Assembly: GCF_006539505.1 (NCBI RefSeq)
Contig: NZ_BJND01000005.1
Location: 124,001 to 188,000 of the forward strand
Reading direction: 5' to 3'
DNA from: Streptomyces spinoverrucosus
GTDB lineage: Bacteria > Actinomycetota > Actinomycetes > Streptomycetales > Streptomycetaceae
DNA: 64,000 nucleotides
Below the pieces are notes generated by a model. The model did no database searches. It saw only the letters and a program-made list of their open reading frames with translations, and was not told where the DNA came from. Made by a program: the position numbers and the translations under genes. This document shows, piece by piece, positions 15,489 to 24,960 of the stretch (position 1 is its first letter; each line of letters begins with the position of its first letter).

Positions 15489-17870
15489 GTGACGACACCC
15501 GGGTCCCTGGGAGTAGGGTCCATCGAAGGCAGGATCGCCGAGGAGCTCGGCGTACGGGAGCGGCAGGTCAAGGCTGCCGTGGAGCTGCTCGACGGCGGTT
15601 CGACGGTGCCCTTCATCGCCCGCTACCGCAAGGAAGCGACCGAGATGCTCGACGATGCGCAGCTGCGCACGATCGAGGAGCGGCTGCGCTATCTGCGGGA
15701 GCTGGAGGAGCGGCGGACGGCGATCCTGGAGTCGGTGCGTGAGCAGGGCAAGCTCACCGGCGAACTGGAGGCGCAGATCCGGGGCGCGGAGACCAAGGCG
15801 CGCCTGGAGGACATCTATCTGCCGTACAAGCCGAAGCGGCGTACGAAGGCGCAGATCGCCCGTGAGGCGGGTCTGGAGCCGCTGGCCGAGGGACTGCTCG
15901 GCGATCCGACCGTCGAGCCGCTCGCGGCCGCCGCCGCGTTCGTGGACGCCGACAAGGGCGTGGCCGATCCGCAGGCCGCCCTGGACGGTGCCCGGGCGAT
16001 CCTCACCGAGCGATTCTCGGAGGACGCCGACCTGATCGGTGAGCTGCGTGAGCGCATGTGGGTGCGCGGGCGGCTGGCCGCCAAGGTGCGGGAGGGCAAG
16101 GAGGAGGCGGGCGCCAAGTTCGCCGACTACTTCGACTTCGCCGAGCCGTTCACCGAGCTGCCCTCGCACCGCATCCTGGCGATGCTGCGCGGCGAGAAGG
16201 AGGAGGTCCTCGACCTCGTCCTGGAGCCGGAGGAGTCGACGGAGGGGCCCTCGTCGTATGAGGGGATCATCGCCGGGAAGTTCGGGATCGCCGACCGCGG
16301 GCGGCCCGCCGACAAGTGGCTGACGGACACCGTCCGCTGGGCCTGGCGGACCCGCGTCCTCGTGCACCTCGGCATCGACCTCCGCCTGCGGCTGCGTACC
16401 GCGGCCGAGGACGAGGCGGTCGGCGTGTTCGCGGCGAACCTGCGGGACCTGCTCCTCGCCGCCCCGGCGGGCACGCGCGCGACCCTCGGCCTCGACCCCG
16501 GTTTCCGTACGGGCGTGAAGGTGGCCGTCGTGGACGCCACCGGCAAGGTCGTCGCCACCGACGTCATCTACCCGCACGTCCCGGCCAACAAGTGGGACGA
16601 GGCGATCGCGAAGCTGGCCCGGCTCGCCAAGGAGCACGCCGTTGAGCTGATCGCGATCGGCAACGGCACGGCGTCCCGCGAGACCGACAAGCTCGCCGGT
16701 GAACTCATCACCAAGCACCCGGAGTTGAAGCTCACCAAGGTGATGGTGTCCGAGGCGGGCGCGTCCGTGTACTCGGCCTCCGCGTTCGCCTCGCAGGAGC
16801 TGCCCGACATGGACGTGTCGCTGCGTGGCGCGGTGTCGATCGCGCGTCGCCTCCAGGACCCGCTCGCCGAGCTGGTGAAGATCGACCCGAAGTCGATCGG
16901 GGTCGGCCAGTACCAGCACGACCTGTCCGAGGTGAAGCTGTCGCGTTCGCTGGACGCGGTGGTGGAGGACTGTGTGAACGGCGTCGGGGTCGACGTCAAC
17001 ACGGCGTCCGCGCCACTGCTCGCGCGCGTGTCGGGCATCTCCTCCGGGCTCGCCGAGAACATCGTGGCGCACCGCGACGCCAACGGCCCGTTCACGTCCC
17101 GCTCCGAGCTGAAGAACGTGGCACGGCTGGGGCCGAAGGCGTACGAGCAGTGCGCGGGGTTCCTGCGCATCCGGGGCGGCGACGACCCGCTGGACGCGTC
17201 CAGCGTGCACCCCGAGGCGTACCCCGTCGTACGGCGGATGGTGAAGACCACCGGCCAGGAAGTGGCCGCGCTGGTCGGCAACACCGGAGTGCTGCGCTCG
17301 CTGAAGCCGCAGGACTTCGTGGACGAGACGTTCGGTCTGCCGACGGTCACCGACATCCTCAAGGAGCTGGAGAAGCCGGGTCGCGACCCGCGTCCGGCGT
17401 TCAAGACGGCCACCTTCAAGGAGGGCGTCGAGAAGCTCTCCGATCTTGAGGCGGGGATGGTCCTGGAAGGCGTGGTCACCAATGTGGCCGCGTTCGGGGC
17501 GTTCGTCGACATCGGCGTTCACCAGGACGGCCTGGTGCACGTGTCCGCGATGTCGAAGACGTTCGTCAAGGACCCGCGGGACGTCGTCAAGCCGGGCGAC
17601 ATCGTGAAGGTGAAGGTCCTCGACGTCGACATTCCGCGCAAGCGGATCTCCCTCACCCTGCGGCTGGACGACGAGGCCGCGCCCCAGGAGCGGGGTTCCG
17701 GCGAACGCCGCCCGCAGCGGGGCGGGCGCCCGCCGCAGCAGCGGCAGGGCGGGCGCGGTGGCAGCGGAGGCGGTGGAGCACGCCAGGCTCCGGCTCCTGC
17801 GAACAGCGCGATGGCCGACGCCCTGCGGCGCGCGGGGCTGCTCGACCCCAAGAAGGGCGGGCGGGGCTGA
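15489..17870 (+). CDS. tex: Tex family RNA-binding transcription accessory protein
   Basis: Cytoplasmic nucleic-acid-binding protein of 793 residues, the usual Tex length. Order of domains: helical N-terminal Tex region ([12 protein letters not shown]), YqgF/RNase H-like domain ([17 protein letters not shown]), helix-hairpin-helix region ([15 protein letters not shown] and [13 protein letters not shown]), and a C-terminal S1 domain ([29 protein letters not shown], given here in parts GMVLEGVV and FGAFVDIG). A Gly/Arg/Gln-rich tail of about 50 residues follows, longer than in many relatives and probably adding RNA contacts. GTG start. Confidence 0.92.
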   Translation: MTTPGSLGVGSIEGRIAEELGVRERQVKAAVELLDGGSTVPFIARYRKEATEMLDDAQLRTIEERLRYLRELEERRTAILESVREQGKLTGELEAQIRGAETKARLEDIYLPYKPKRRTKAQIAREAGLEPLAEGLLGDPTVEPLAAAAAFVDADKGVADPQAALDGARAILTERFSEDADLIGELRERMWVRGRLAAKVREGKEEAGAKFADYFDFAEPFTELPSHRILAMLRGEKEEVLDLVLEPEESTEGPSSYEGIIAGKFGIADRGRPADKWLTDTVRWAWRTRVLVHLGIDLRLRLRTAAEDEAVGVFAANLRDLLLAAPAGTRATLGLDPGFRTGVKVAVVDATGKVVATDVIYPHVPANKWDEAIAKLARLAKEHAVELIAIGNGTASRETDKLAGELITKHPELKLTKVMVSEAGASVYSASAFASQELPDMDVSLRGAVSIARRLQDPLAELVKIDPKSIGVGQYQHDLSEVKLSRSLDAVVEDCVNGVGVDVNTASAPLLARVSGISSGLAENIVAHRDANGPFTSRSELKNVARLGPKAYEQCAGFLRIRGGDDPLDASSVHPEAYPVVRRMVKTTGQEVAALVGNTGVLRSLKPQDFVDETFGLPTVTDILKELEKPGRDPRPAFKTATFKEGVEKLSDLEAGMVLEGVVTNVAAFGAFVDIGVHQDGLVHVSAMSKTFVKDPRDVVKPGDIVKVKVLDVDIPRKRISLTLRLDDEAAPQERGSGERRPQRGGRPPQQRQGGRGGSGGGGARQAPAPANSAMADALRRAGLLDPKKGGRG

Positions 17871-17877
17871 CGTTGGT

Positions 17878-17917
17878 CGGGCCCGGGCTTCCGCGAGGCC
17901 GCGGGGGTTCGGGCCCG
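17878..17917 (+). terminator. Possible terminator after tex
   Basis: CGGGCCCG occurs twice, 24 bases apart, starting 8 bp beyond the tex stop. The two copies can pair to form a stem. The loop is long, so support is moderate. Confidence 0.45.
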
Positions 17918-17974
17918 GTGGGTGCAACCGTGTCGGCGGGACGTCCGCCGCCCCACCACCCCTAGTGTGTCGAT

Positions 17975-18544
17975 ATGACCACTTCGCGTGCAGTGACCTG
18001 GGACGTCACGGCGAGCCACGGGTACGAGACCGCCTGGGCCGCGTTCGACGGGGAGACCCTGCGGGCGCGGGGGCGCGCGGTGGGGACGGATCCGGAGCCG
18101 TACTGGGTGTCGTACGAACTGGAAACGGGCGACGGTTACGTGACCCGGCGGCTCCGGGTGACCGCCGAGACCGCGGAGCTGACGCGGACGCTCGATCTGT
18201 GGCACGACGGGCGGGGCGAATGGACCGCCGACGGGGAGCCGGTGCCGGAGGTGCACGGGGCGCTCGACTGCGATCTGGGGCTGTGTCCGCTGACCAACAC
18301 CATGCCGGTGCTCCGGCACGACCTGCACCGGACCGCCGGTGAGCGGGAGTTCCTGATGGCCTGGGTGTCGGTGCCCGACCTGGCCGTACGGCCCTCGGTC
18401 CAGACCTACACGCATCTCGCCCGCACCGGCGGCGGCGGGCGGGTGCGGTTCGCGTCGGGTGACTTCCGCAGCGAGCTGGACATCGACGCGGACGGCCTCG
18501 TCGTCGACTATCCGCAGCTGGCGACGCGGCTGACGCCTCGTTAG
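17975..18544 (+). CDS. Putative glycolipid-binding (DUF1089) family protein
   Basis: A 189-residue soluble protein resembling the putative glycolipid-binding family: beta-rich, with WDVTASHGYETAW at the start, a central CDLGLCPLTNTMPV segment and a conserved C-terminal DADGLVVDYPQL. No signal peptide or catalytic motif is evident. The ATG start is unambiguous. It converges on the ABC-F gene and the stop codons overlap by 4 bp. Function in Streptomyces is unknown. Confidence 0.75.
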   Translation: MTTSRAVTWDVTASHGYETAWAAFDGETLRARGRAVGTDPEPYWVSYELETGDGYVTRRLRVTAETAELTRTLDLWHDGRGEWTADGEPVPEVHGALDCDLGLCPLTNTMPVLRHDLHRTAGEREFLMAWVSVPDLAVRPSVQTYTHLARTGGGGRVRFASGDFRSELDIDADGLVVDYPQLATRLTPR

Positions 18545-20181
18545 CGCTCGGTCACCTTGCCGTCGGCGACCTCCAGACGGCGGGTGACGCGGACCGCGTC
18601 CAGCATGCGGCGGTCATGGGTGACCAGCAGGAGGGTGCCGGTGTAGGTGTCGAGGGCCGACTCCAGTTGCTCGATGGCGGGCAGGTCGAGGTGGTTGGTC
18701 GGCTCGTCGAGGACCAGCAGGTTGACGCCCCGGCCCTGGAGGAGGGCGAGGGCGGAGCGGGTGCGCTCGCCCGGGGAGAGGGTGGCCGCCGGGCGCAGGA
18801 CGTGGTCCGACTTCAGACCGAACTTGGCCAGGAGCGTGCGTACCTCGACCGGTTCGGTGTCGGGGACGGCCGCGCAGAACGCGTCGAGCAGGGTCTCCGG
18901 GCCGTGGAACAGCTTGCGGGCCTGGTCGACCTCACCGACCAGCACGCCGGAGCCGAGGGCGGCGTGGCCCGCGTCGAGCGGGACGCGGCCGAGCAGGGCG
19001 CCGAGCAGGGTCGACTTGCCCGCGCCGTTCGCGCCGGTGACCGCGACCCGGTCCGCCCAGTCGACCTGGAGGGACACCGGGCCGAGCATGAAGTCGCCAC
19101 GCCGGACCTCGGCGTCGCGCAGGGTGGCCACGACCGCACCCGAGCGGGATGCCGAGGCGATCTCCATGCGCAGCTCCCACTCCTTGCGCGGCTCCTCGAC
19201 CACCTCCAGCCGTTCGATCATGCGCTGGGTCTGCCGGGCCTTCGCGGCCTGCTTCTCGCTGGCCTCGCTGCGGAACTTGCGGCCGATCTTGTCGTTGTCG
19301 TTGCCCGCCTTGCGCCGGGCGTTCTTCACCCCCTTGTCCATCCAGGCGCGCTGCATCTGCGCCCGGTCCTGGAGGGCGGACTTCTTGTCGGCGTACTCGT
19401 CGTACTCCTCGCGCGCGTGCCGCCGGGCCACCTCGCGCTCCTCCAGGTAGGCCGCGTAGCCGCCGCCGTAGAGGTTGATCTGCTGCTGGGCGAGGTCGAG
19501 TTCGAGGACCTTGGTGACCGTGCGGGTGAGGAACTCGCGGTCATGGCTGACGACGACCGTGCCGGCGCGCAGGCCGCTGACGAAGCGTTCGAGGCGCTCC
19601 AGGCCGTCGAGGTCGAGGTCGTTGGTGGGCTCGTCGAGCAGGAAGACGTCGTAGCGGGAGAGCAGGAGGGAGGCGAGGCCGGCGCGGGCCGCCTGGCCGC
19701 CGGAGAGGGACGTCATCGGCTGGTCGAGGCCGACGGCGAGGCCGAGCGAGTCGGCGACCTCCTCGGCGCGTTCGTCGAGGTCGGCGCCGCCGAGGCCGAG
19801 CCAGCGCTCCAGGCCGGTGGCGTAGGCGTCATCGGCGCCGGGGGCCCCGTCGACGAGCGCCTGGGTGGCCTCGTCCATGGCCCGCTGGGCCTCGGCGACG
19901 CCGGTGCGCCGGGCCAGGAACTCCCGTACCGTCTCGCCCGGCCGCCGCTCGGGCTCCTGCGGCAGGTGACCGACGGTGGCGGTGGGCGGGGACAGGCGCA
20001 GCTCGCCCTGCTCGGGGGCGTCGAGCCCGGCGAGCATCCGCAGCAGCGTGGACTTTCCGGCACCGTTGGCACCGACCAGCCCGATCACGTCGCCGGGCGC
20101 GACGACCAGATCGAGGCCGGTGAAGAGCGCGTGGTCGCCATGACCGGCGGCGAGGTTCTTGGCGACGAGGGTGGCAGTCAT
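18541..20181 (-). CDS. ABC-F family ATP-binding protein (first of two in the window)
   Basis: Duplicated ABC ATPase of 546 residues without membrane segments, a ribosome-associated ABC-F protein. Two Walker A motifs (GANGAGKST in both halves), two signatures (SLSGGQAARAGLA and TLSPGERTRSALA) and two Walker B sites (FLLDEPTN, LVLDEPTN) are seen. A long basic interdomain linker rich in Lys, Arg and Gln (roughly residues 250-330) is the part that reaches the ribosomal tRNA site in relatives. The second signature has P for G (LSPGE). Whether it gives antibiotic resistance or has a housekeeping role is open. Confidence 0.88.
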   Translation of the reverse strand: MTATLVAKNLAAGHGDHALFTGLDLVVAPGDVIGLVGANGAGKSTLLRMLAGLDAPEQGELRLSPPTATVGHLPQEPERRPGETVREFLARRTGVAEAQRAMDEATQALVDGAPGADDAYATGLERWLGLGGADLDERAEEVADSLGLAVGLDQPMTSLSGGQAARAGLASLLLSRYDVFLLDEPTNDLDLDGLERLERFVSGLRAGTVVVSHDREFLTRTVTKVLELDLAQQQINLYGGGYAAYLEEREVARRHAREEYDEYADKKSALQDRAQMQRAWMDKGVKNARRKAGNDNDKIGRKFRSEASEKQAAKARQTQRMIERLEVVEEPRKEWELRMEIASASRSGAVVATLRDAEVRRGDFMLGPVSLQVDWADRVAVTGANGAGKSTLLGALLGRVPLDAGHAALGSGVLVGEVDQARKLFHGPETLLDAFCAAVPDTEPVEVRTLLAKFGLKSDHVLRPAATLSPGERTRSALALLQGRGVNLLVLDEPTNHLDLPAIEQLESALDTYTGTLLLVTHDRRMLDAVRVTRRLEVADGKVTER

Positions 20182-20725
20182 CAGACGCCGATCCTAGTGC
20201 CCGCCCGGCCGGGCGGTCGCGCCGGTATACAGGGCGCCACCGTCCCCACCAGCACGCTTGCCGTCGCCCGGCGGGGCGACCGGGTGGATCGTCACCGGGC
20301 CATCGCCCGACCAGAGGCTCCTCGCTGCCTCACACGACGACCGAATCGGCCCTCACCCGCCCATCGCCCACCACAAGCCACCCCGCGACGCCGCACGACG
20401 ACCGGATCGGCCCTTCACCCGCCATCGACCCCACCAGAGGCTCGTGCCCGCCCCACATGGCACCCGATCGGCCCCACATCCGCCAGCGCCCCACCACAGC
20501 CCCCGCCCACACCAGACGACGACCGATCGGCCACCCATCCCCCATCTCCCCCACCACAGGCCCCGCCCACGCCACACGACAACCGATAGGCCCTCACCCG
20601 CCGCCCTCGCCGCCCCACACGACGACCGGCTCGGCCTTACTCGCCATCGCCCCCCACCACAAGCCCCCACCACCCCGCACGACCACCAAGCCGTTGTCCA
20701 CCACCCGCGACGACCGGACCGGCCT
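20182..20725. other. Intergenic region filled by repeat array
   Basis: About 540 bp separate the ABC-F start from the stop of the next leftward gene. Nearly all of it is the tandem repeat array listed separately. The ABC-F promoter must lie close to 20182-20235 or inside the array. No gene is supported; open frames here only translate the repeat. Confidence 0.7.
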
Positions 20726-20765
20726 TCACCGCGGCATCGACTCCACCAGCACACTCCCCGCCGTC
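20236..20765. repeat. Tandem array of about nine degenerate 60-bp units
   Basis: Units anchored on GACCGATCGGCC begin near 20278, 20339, 20400, 20462, 20521, 20581, 20624, 20684 and 20712. Full units are 59-62 bp; those at 20581 and 20684 are shortened to 43 and 28 bp. The last unit runs into the coding end of the neighbouring gene and includes its stop codon; a partial copy at about 20236-20277 repeats the same 3'-terminal coding sequence (CCACCAGCAC). Most units keep a TCACC at the position of the gene's stop. The array thus looks like repeated duplication of a gene's 3' end. Confidence 0.8.
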
Positions 20766-21745
20766 CTGGCCACCACATACGACTCGCCCTTCACGCACTT
20801 CCCGTCCAGGGGGATGCGGTGGTGGCCCGGTTCGAGGAGGCCGTCGAAGAGTTCGTGGGTGTGGGTGCGGGAGAGGCGGTCCAGGCGGTACGCGGTGAGC
20901 TGGACCCGGCAGGTCGAGGTGACCTCGATGCCCGCCTCGCCATCCGCGGTGACCAGGCGGGTGAGGCGGCGCAGCGCCACCGGGCTGCGGTCGAGGGCGT
21001 GTTCGATCTGGGCGACGAGCAGCGGGACGATCGGGGCGAGTCCGTCGACGTACGCCACCTCGACCCCGGCGCGTTCGAAGGCCCGGCGCACGGCCGCGCG
21101 CTCCTCCTCGCCGACCCCGCGGCCGAAGGCGACGGCGCCGTAGCCGCGCAGCTCCTCGGCGGGGACGCGGTCGGCGTCGCGGGTGATGTCGGCGCCGATG
21201 CCGATGGTGCGCAGGGCGGCGGCGAGCTTGGCGAGCAGGGCGACGCGGGCGCCGATCAGCAGGACGCGGCGGCTGCCGGGGCCCTCGGCGTCCAGCAGGG
21301 AGTTCAGCGCCGTGCGGTACTCGTCGCCGTGGAAGCGGAACGGGCCGATGCCCTGGTAGCCGTTCAACTCCAGGTCGAACTGTTCGTCCGTCTGCCAGGC
21401 GAAGTCCCGCCACACGTAGTCGTCGTCGGCGCGCTCGATGACCGCGGTGACCGCGCCGCACGCGAGGTCCGCGCACTCGGGGCAGCCGTAGATGACGTAT
21501 CGCCCGCCGGGCAGCGGCGCGTCGGCCTCCAGTAACAGGCTGCGCACCTGGGCGGTGAAGATGGCGGGCGGGACGTCGGAGGCGAGCGGGGAGACGGCGT
21601 CCAGGTCCGAGAGCTGGAACAGCAGCGGGCGCCCGTCGACGATGAAGTCCACGAAGTCCCGGTGTACCTGGTAGCCACCGTCTGCGAGAACTCCACCGGC
21701 CCGCATCGCGGGTGCCAGGCCGAAGGTCGCGTACGCGGCAGACAT
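20726..21745 (-). CDS. Unrecognised protein, possibly oxidoreductase-like
   Basis: A 339-residue soluble protein I cannot assign to a family. The N-terminal half has two cysteines in YGCPECADLACGA (about residues 93-105, three cysteines), which could bind metal. The middle contains VLLIGARVALLAKLAAAL and a later YGAVAFGRG, consistent with a Rossmann-like core. The C-terminal part (HHRIPLDGKCVKGESY) is beta-like. The ATG start diverges from the FAD oxidoreductase with a 66-bp gap. Its 3' end is the apparent source of the tandem array downstream. Confidence 0.72.
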   Translation of the reverse strand: MSAAYATFGLAPAMRAGGVLADGGYQVHRDFVDFIVDGRPLLFQLSDLDAVSPLASDVPPAIFTAQVRSLLLEADAPLPGGRYVIYGCPECADLACGAVTAVIERADDDYVWRDFAWQTDEQFDLELNGYQGIGPFRFHGDEYRTALNSLLDAEGPGSRRVLLIGARVALLAKLAAALRTIGIGADITRDADRVPAEELRGYGAVAFGRGVGEEERAAVRRAFERAGVEVAYVDGLAPIVPLLVAQIEHALDRSPVALRRLTRLVTADGEAGIEVTSTCRVQLTAYRLDRLSRTHTHELFDGLLEPGHHRIPLDGKCVKGESYVVARTAGSVLVESMPR

Positions 21746-21811
21746 ACGGTGAGTATCCCCACCATTACGCCGCTCTGATCGCGGCATGACACATTCCGCT
21801 ACCGTCCCCGC

Positions 21812-22777
21812 ATGAACAGTGACACGGAAGACGATGTGATCGTCGTCGGCGGGGGTGTCATCGGGCTGACGACGGCCGTGGTGCTGGCCGAGCGCGGGCG
21901 GCGGGTACGGGTGTGGACGCGCGACCCGGTCGAGCGCACCACCTCGGCCGTGGCGGGCGCGCTGTGGTGGCCGTACCGCATCGAGCCGCCCGAGGCGGCG
22001 CGCAGATGGGCGCTGCGCTCGCTGGACGTCTACGAGGAGCTGGCCGAGCGGCCCGAGGTGACCGGCGTACGCCTGGTCGAGGGAGTCATGGGCGAGACCG
22101 ACCTGGACGAGACGGACTCCTGGGCGGCGGGCCGGCTGAAGGGGCTGCGGCCGGCGACGCCCGAGGAGTACGCCGGGTCGGTGGGGCTGTGGGCGCGGCT
22201 GCCGCTGGTCGACATGTCGACTCATCTGCCGTGGCTGCGGGAGCGGTTGGCTGCCGCGGGCGGAGTGGTGGAGGAGCGTACGGTGTCGGCGCTCGCGGAG
22301 GCGGACGCGCCGGTGGTGGTCAACTGCACGGGGCTGGGCGCGCGGAAGCTGGTGCCGGACGCGTCGGTGCGCCCTGTGCGCGGGCAGTTGGTCGTGGTGG
22401 AGAACCCCGGGATCCGTACCTGGGTCGTCTCCAAGGACGCCTCCGGTGAGATGGCGTATGTCTTCCCGCATCCGGGGCGGCTGGTGCTGGGCGGCACCTC
22501 GGAGGAGGACGAGTGGTCGCTCGCGCCGAATCCGGCGGTGGCCGAGACGATCGTACGACGGTGCGCGGCGCTGCGGCCGGAGATCGCCGGGGCGCGGGTG
22601 CTGGACCACCGGGTGGGGTTGCGGCCGGTGCGGGACGCGGTGCGGCTGGAGCGCGAACTGCTGCCGGACGGGCGGGCGCTGGTGCACAACTACGGTCACG
22701 GGGGTGCGGGCGTGACCGTGGCGTGGGGGTGTGCGGAGGAAGCGGCCGGGCTGTGCGGTCCGGCCGCCTCCGGGTGA
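21812..22777 (+). CDS. FAD-dependent oxidoreductase, D-amino-acid oxidase type
   Basis: A 321-residue flavoprotein of the DAO family. It starts with the ADP-binding motif VIVVGGGVIGLTTAVVLAERG (shown as VGGGVIGL, residues about 11-18) and has TSAVAGALWWPY, the substrate-side motif of D-amino-acid oxidases, and a C-terminal NYGHGGAGVTVAWG flavin-binding segment. Closest role is oxidation of D-amino acids with oxygen. ATG start; its stop lies one base from that of the convergent peptidase gene. Confidence 0.87.
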   Translation: MNSDTEDDVIVVGGGVIGLTTAVVLAERGRRVRVWTRDPVERTTSAVAGALWWPYRIEPPEAARRWALRSLDVYEELAERPEVTGVRLVEGVMGETDLDETDSWAAGRLKGLRPATPEEYAGSVGLWARLPLVDMSTHLPWLRERLAAAGGVVEERTVSALAEADAPVVVNCTGLGARKLVPDASVRPVRGQLVVVENPGIRTWVVSKDASGEMAYVFPHPGRLVLGGTSEEDEWSLAPNPAVAETIVRRCAALRPEIAGARVLDHRVGLRPVRDAVRLERELLPDGRALVHNYGHGGAGVTVAWGCAEEAAGLCGPAASG

Positions 22778-22778
22778 G

Positions 22779-24746
22779 TCAGTTGGTGTTGCGAGGGCCG
22801 GGCACGCGCTGAGCGGCGCGCGGTGCGTCGACTCCGTCGAGCTTTTCGTACGGCGCCGGGGTCACCGCCGTCGCGGTGCCCGCCGTGGCCAGGGCGAACG
22901 CTGCCGTGCCGCCGACCAGCGGGACGCGGGCGAAGGTGCGAGACAGGTCCAGGGTGAGCGTGGGAGTGTCGGCCGGAGGGTCGATGAGGTCCTTGTCGGT
23001 GCCCGCGATGATCAGGGCCAGCCGGTGGCCCGCCGGGACGACGTGGTCGGTCGCGGCCACGTCGAGGGTGATGGTGTACCGCTTGCCCGGGGTGAGCGGG
23101 CGGCCCGTCAGGTCGGAGGCGTGGTTGCCGAGGTCGGCCCAGCCGCGGCTGACGATGGTGTGCTCGACGTCGGTCGTCTTGGCACTGGTCTCCTTGAAGC
23201 AGGCGCTGTCGCCGGTGGTGGACGGGCCCCAGCAGGTGCGGTCGGGGAGGGTGGTGATGCCCTCGGCGGCGTCGGCGTAGTCGCGGATGGTGGCGGGGCC
23301 GAGGTCCACGAGGACGGCCGAGAGATGGGCCGTGCGAGTGGTGGGGGTCGCGGTGACGGTGACCTCGGTGGAGCCGGACAGGCGCAGGTCGCGGGTGAGC
23401 GGCTTGGTCACGAAGCCCGCCTTGTCGGAGGTGGGCTGGTCGATGTGCGCGGCCCAGTCGGTCTCGCTGTGCCGCGGGTCGTCGGTGAAGGTCTCGGTGC
23501 CCTTGCCCCTGCGCAGGCCGAGGGTGCCGAGACCCGCCTCGGTGCCCTTGGCGGGGCGCAGGGTGGTTGTGTCGGTTCCGCGCGGGGGCCAGATCTTGGA
23601 GGTGACCCACTGGTCGGGGTGGCGCTCGATGTCGGCCATCGGCTCGCGGTCGATGCCGTTGTCGTAGCCGAGGAGTTCGTGGTCGAACCAGCGGTGCAGG
23701 GTCTCCACCCACTCCGCACGCCGGAAGTCGAAGGGGTCGACATGGCCTGTCTGGGACAGCCAGATCTTGCGCTCGACGCCGTTCCTCGCGAGGGCGTCCC
23801 ACCACTGGCCGACATGCTTCATACGGACGTTGAGGTCCTGCATGCCGTGGATCAGGAAGACGCTCGCCTTCACCTTGCGCGCGTCCTTCACGTAGTCGCG
23901 CTCGGTCCACAGCGGCGTCCAGTCGCCGGTGCGCGGGGCGCCGTCGGCGAGTCGCTGCTGGACGGCGGCGCACTTGGCGCGGGCGTCGGGGCTGTTGACG
24001 TAGTTCGACAGCCAGTCGGGGCCGGAGTCGTACAGCGGGGCGCCCTGCTGGAAGTAGTAGTCGTACCAGGAGGAGATGGCACTGATCGGCACGATCGTCT
24101 CCAGGCCCTCGACGCCGGTGGCCGCGACGCCGTTGGCGATGGTGCCGTCCCAGCTCTTGCCGATCATCCCGGTCCTGCCGTTGGTCCAGGTGGCCTTGGC
24201 GCGGGTCGCGCCGGTGCGGGTGGTGTAGGCCTTGGCGCGGCCGTTCAGCCAGTCGACGACGGCCTTCGCCGAGTGGACGTCGGAGCGGCCGCCGACGTCG
24301 ACGCAGCCGTCGGAGCGGTTGGTACCGGAGAGGTCGACGCCGACGAAGGCGTAGCCGCGCGGTACGAAGTAGTTGTCGTAGAACAGCGGCATCTGGACGA
24401 CGTCGCCGTTCGCGTCGTACGTCTTCTTCTGGCTCTCGTTGCCGCGCCCGCAGCATGAGTAGTAGGGGCTGGCGTCCATGATGACGGGGATCTTCCGGCC
24501 ACGCTGGGCGGCTTCGCGCGGGCGGACGATGTCGACGGCGACACGGTCCGTCCGGCCGTCGCCGTCGCCGTCGAGGCCGGTGTCCACCCAGACGGCCTCG
24601 CGGACGGCGTTCTCGTACGAGTAGACGGGTTGGCTCGTGCGAGGCGCGGTGTGCGCCGTGGCGGGGGTGAGCAGGGTGGCCGTCAGGGCGGCGATGGCCG
24701 CCGTCGCGAGCGGTCTCCAGGTCGTGAAGCGCATGCGTAGAGGCAT
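22779..24746 (-). CDS. Secreted Xaa-Pro dipeptidyl-peptidase (CocE/NonD family)
   Basis: Exported serine hydrolase, 655 residues. A signal peptide is evident: basic MPLRMRFTTWRPL, hydrophobic ATAAIAALTATLL, cleavage near ATAHTA. The alpha/beta hydrolase part has the nucleophile in GKSWDG, an aspartate region and the histidine in QTGHVDPF; the C-terminal part is the jelly-roll domain of X-Pro peptidases. Such enzymes release N-terminal X-Pro pairs. The neighbouring divergent gene encodes a secreted aminopeptidase, suggesting joint extracellular peptide use. No ribosome site precedes either possible ATG. Confidence 0.85.
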   Translation of the reverse strand: MPLRMRFTTWRPLATAAIAALTATLLTPATAHTAPRTSQPVYSYENAVREAVWVDTGLDGDGDGRTDRVAVDIVRPREAAQRGRKIPVIMDASPYYSCCGRGNESQKKTYDANGDVVQMPLFYDNYFVPRGYAFVGVDLSGTNRSDGCVDVGGRSDVHSAKAVVDWLNGRAKAYTTRTGATRAKATWTNGRTGMIGKSWDGTIANGVAATGVEGLETIVPISAISSWYDYYFQQGAPLYDSGPDWLSNYVNSPDARAKCAAVQQRLADGAPRTGDWTPLWTERDYVKDARKVKASVFLIHGMQDLNVRMKHVGQWWDALARNGVERKIWLSQTGHVDPFDFRRAEWVETLHRWFDHELLGYDNGIDREPMADIERHPDQWVTSKIWPPRGTDTTTLRPAKGTEAGLGTLGLRRGKGTETFTDDPRHSETDWAAHIDQPTSDKAGFVTKPLTRDLRLSGSTEVTVTATPTTRTAHLSAVLVDLGPATIRDYADAAEGITTLPDRTCWGPSTTGDSACFKETSAKTTDVEHTIVSRGWADLGNHASDLTGRPLTPGKRYTITLDVAATDHVVPAGHRLALIIAGTDKDLIDPPADTPTLTLDLSRTFARVPLVGGTAAFALATAGTATAVTPAPYEKLDGVDAPRAAQRVPGPRNTN

Positions 24747-24750
24747 GCGC

Positions 24751-24766
24751 CGGACGGTACCGTCCG
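24751..24766. promoter_or_regulatory. Perfect 16-bp palindrome at peptidase start
   Basis: CGGACGGTACCGTCCG is a perfect palindrome ending 5 bp upstream of the X-Pro peptidase start codon. It occupies the place of a ribosome site, so it may be an operator or mRNA hairpin that blocks translation. Confidence 0.4.
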
Positions 24767-24960
24767 CAACTCAAGTGCAGAAGGGGACGACTGAGGGACC
24801 CTCATGGCCTATGGCTGGTGGCTGGAAAGCGACGTTGCGGCGTCCGGGTGTATGACGGCCGAATGGTGATCTCGTGACAGCGGTTGTTGTGGACAGGGCT
24901 GTTGCGCTGGGCATGAATGGGCTCCGAACGGTCCTCCCGCCCCTACGACTTGGAGCTTCA

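Noticed and set aside
15249..17927. 892-codon open frame on the minus strand opposite tex
   Set aside because: It lies wholly antisense to tex, whose domains are unmistakable. Its protein is Arg/Leu/Gly/His-rich low complexity. Long antisense frames are expected from third-position GC bias.
20236..20765. CRISPR array
   Set aside because: The units are contiguous and degenerate with no separate unique spacers, and no cas genes are present.
20258..21535. 425-codon plus-strand frame through the 60-bp array
   Set aside because: It reads the tandem repeat and then the antisense of the neighbouring gene; the peptide is Pro/His/Arg-rich repeats.
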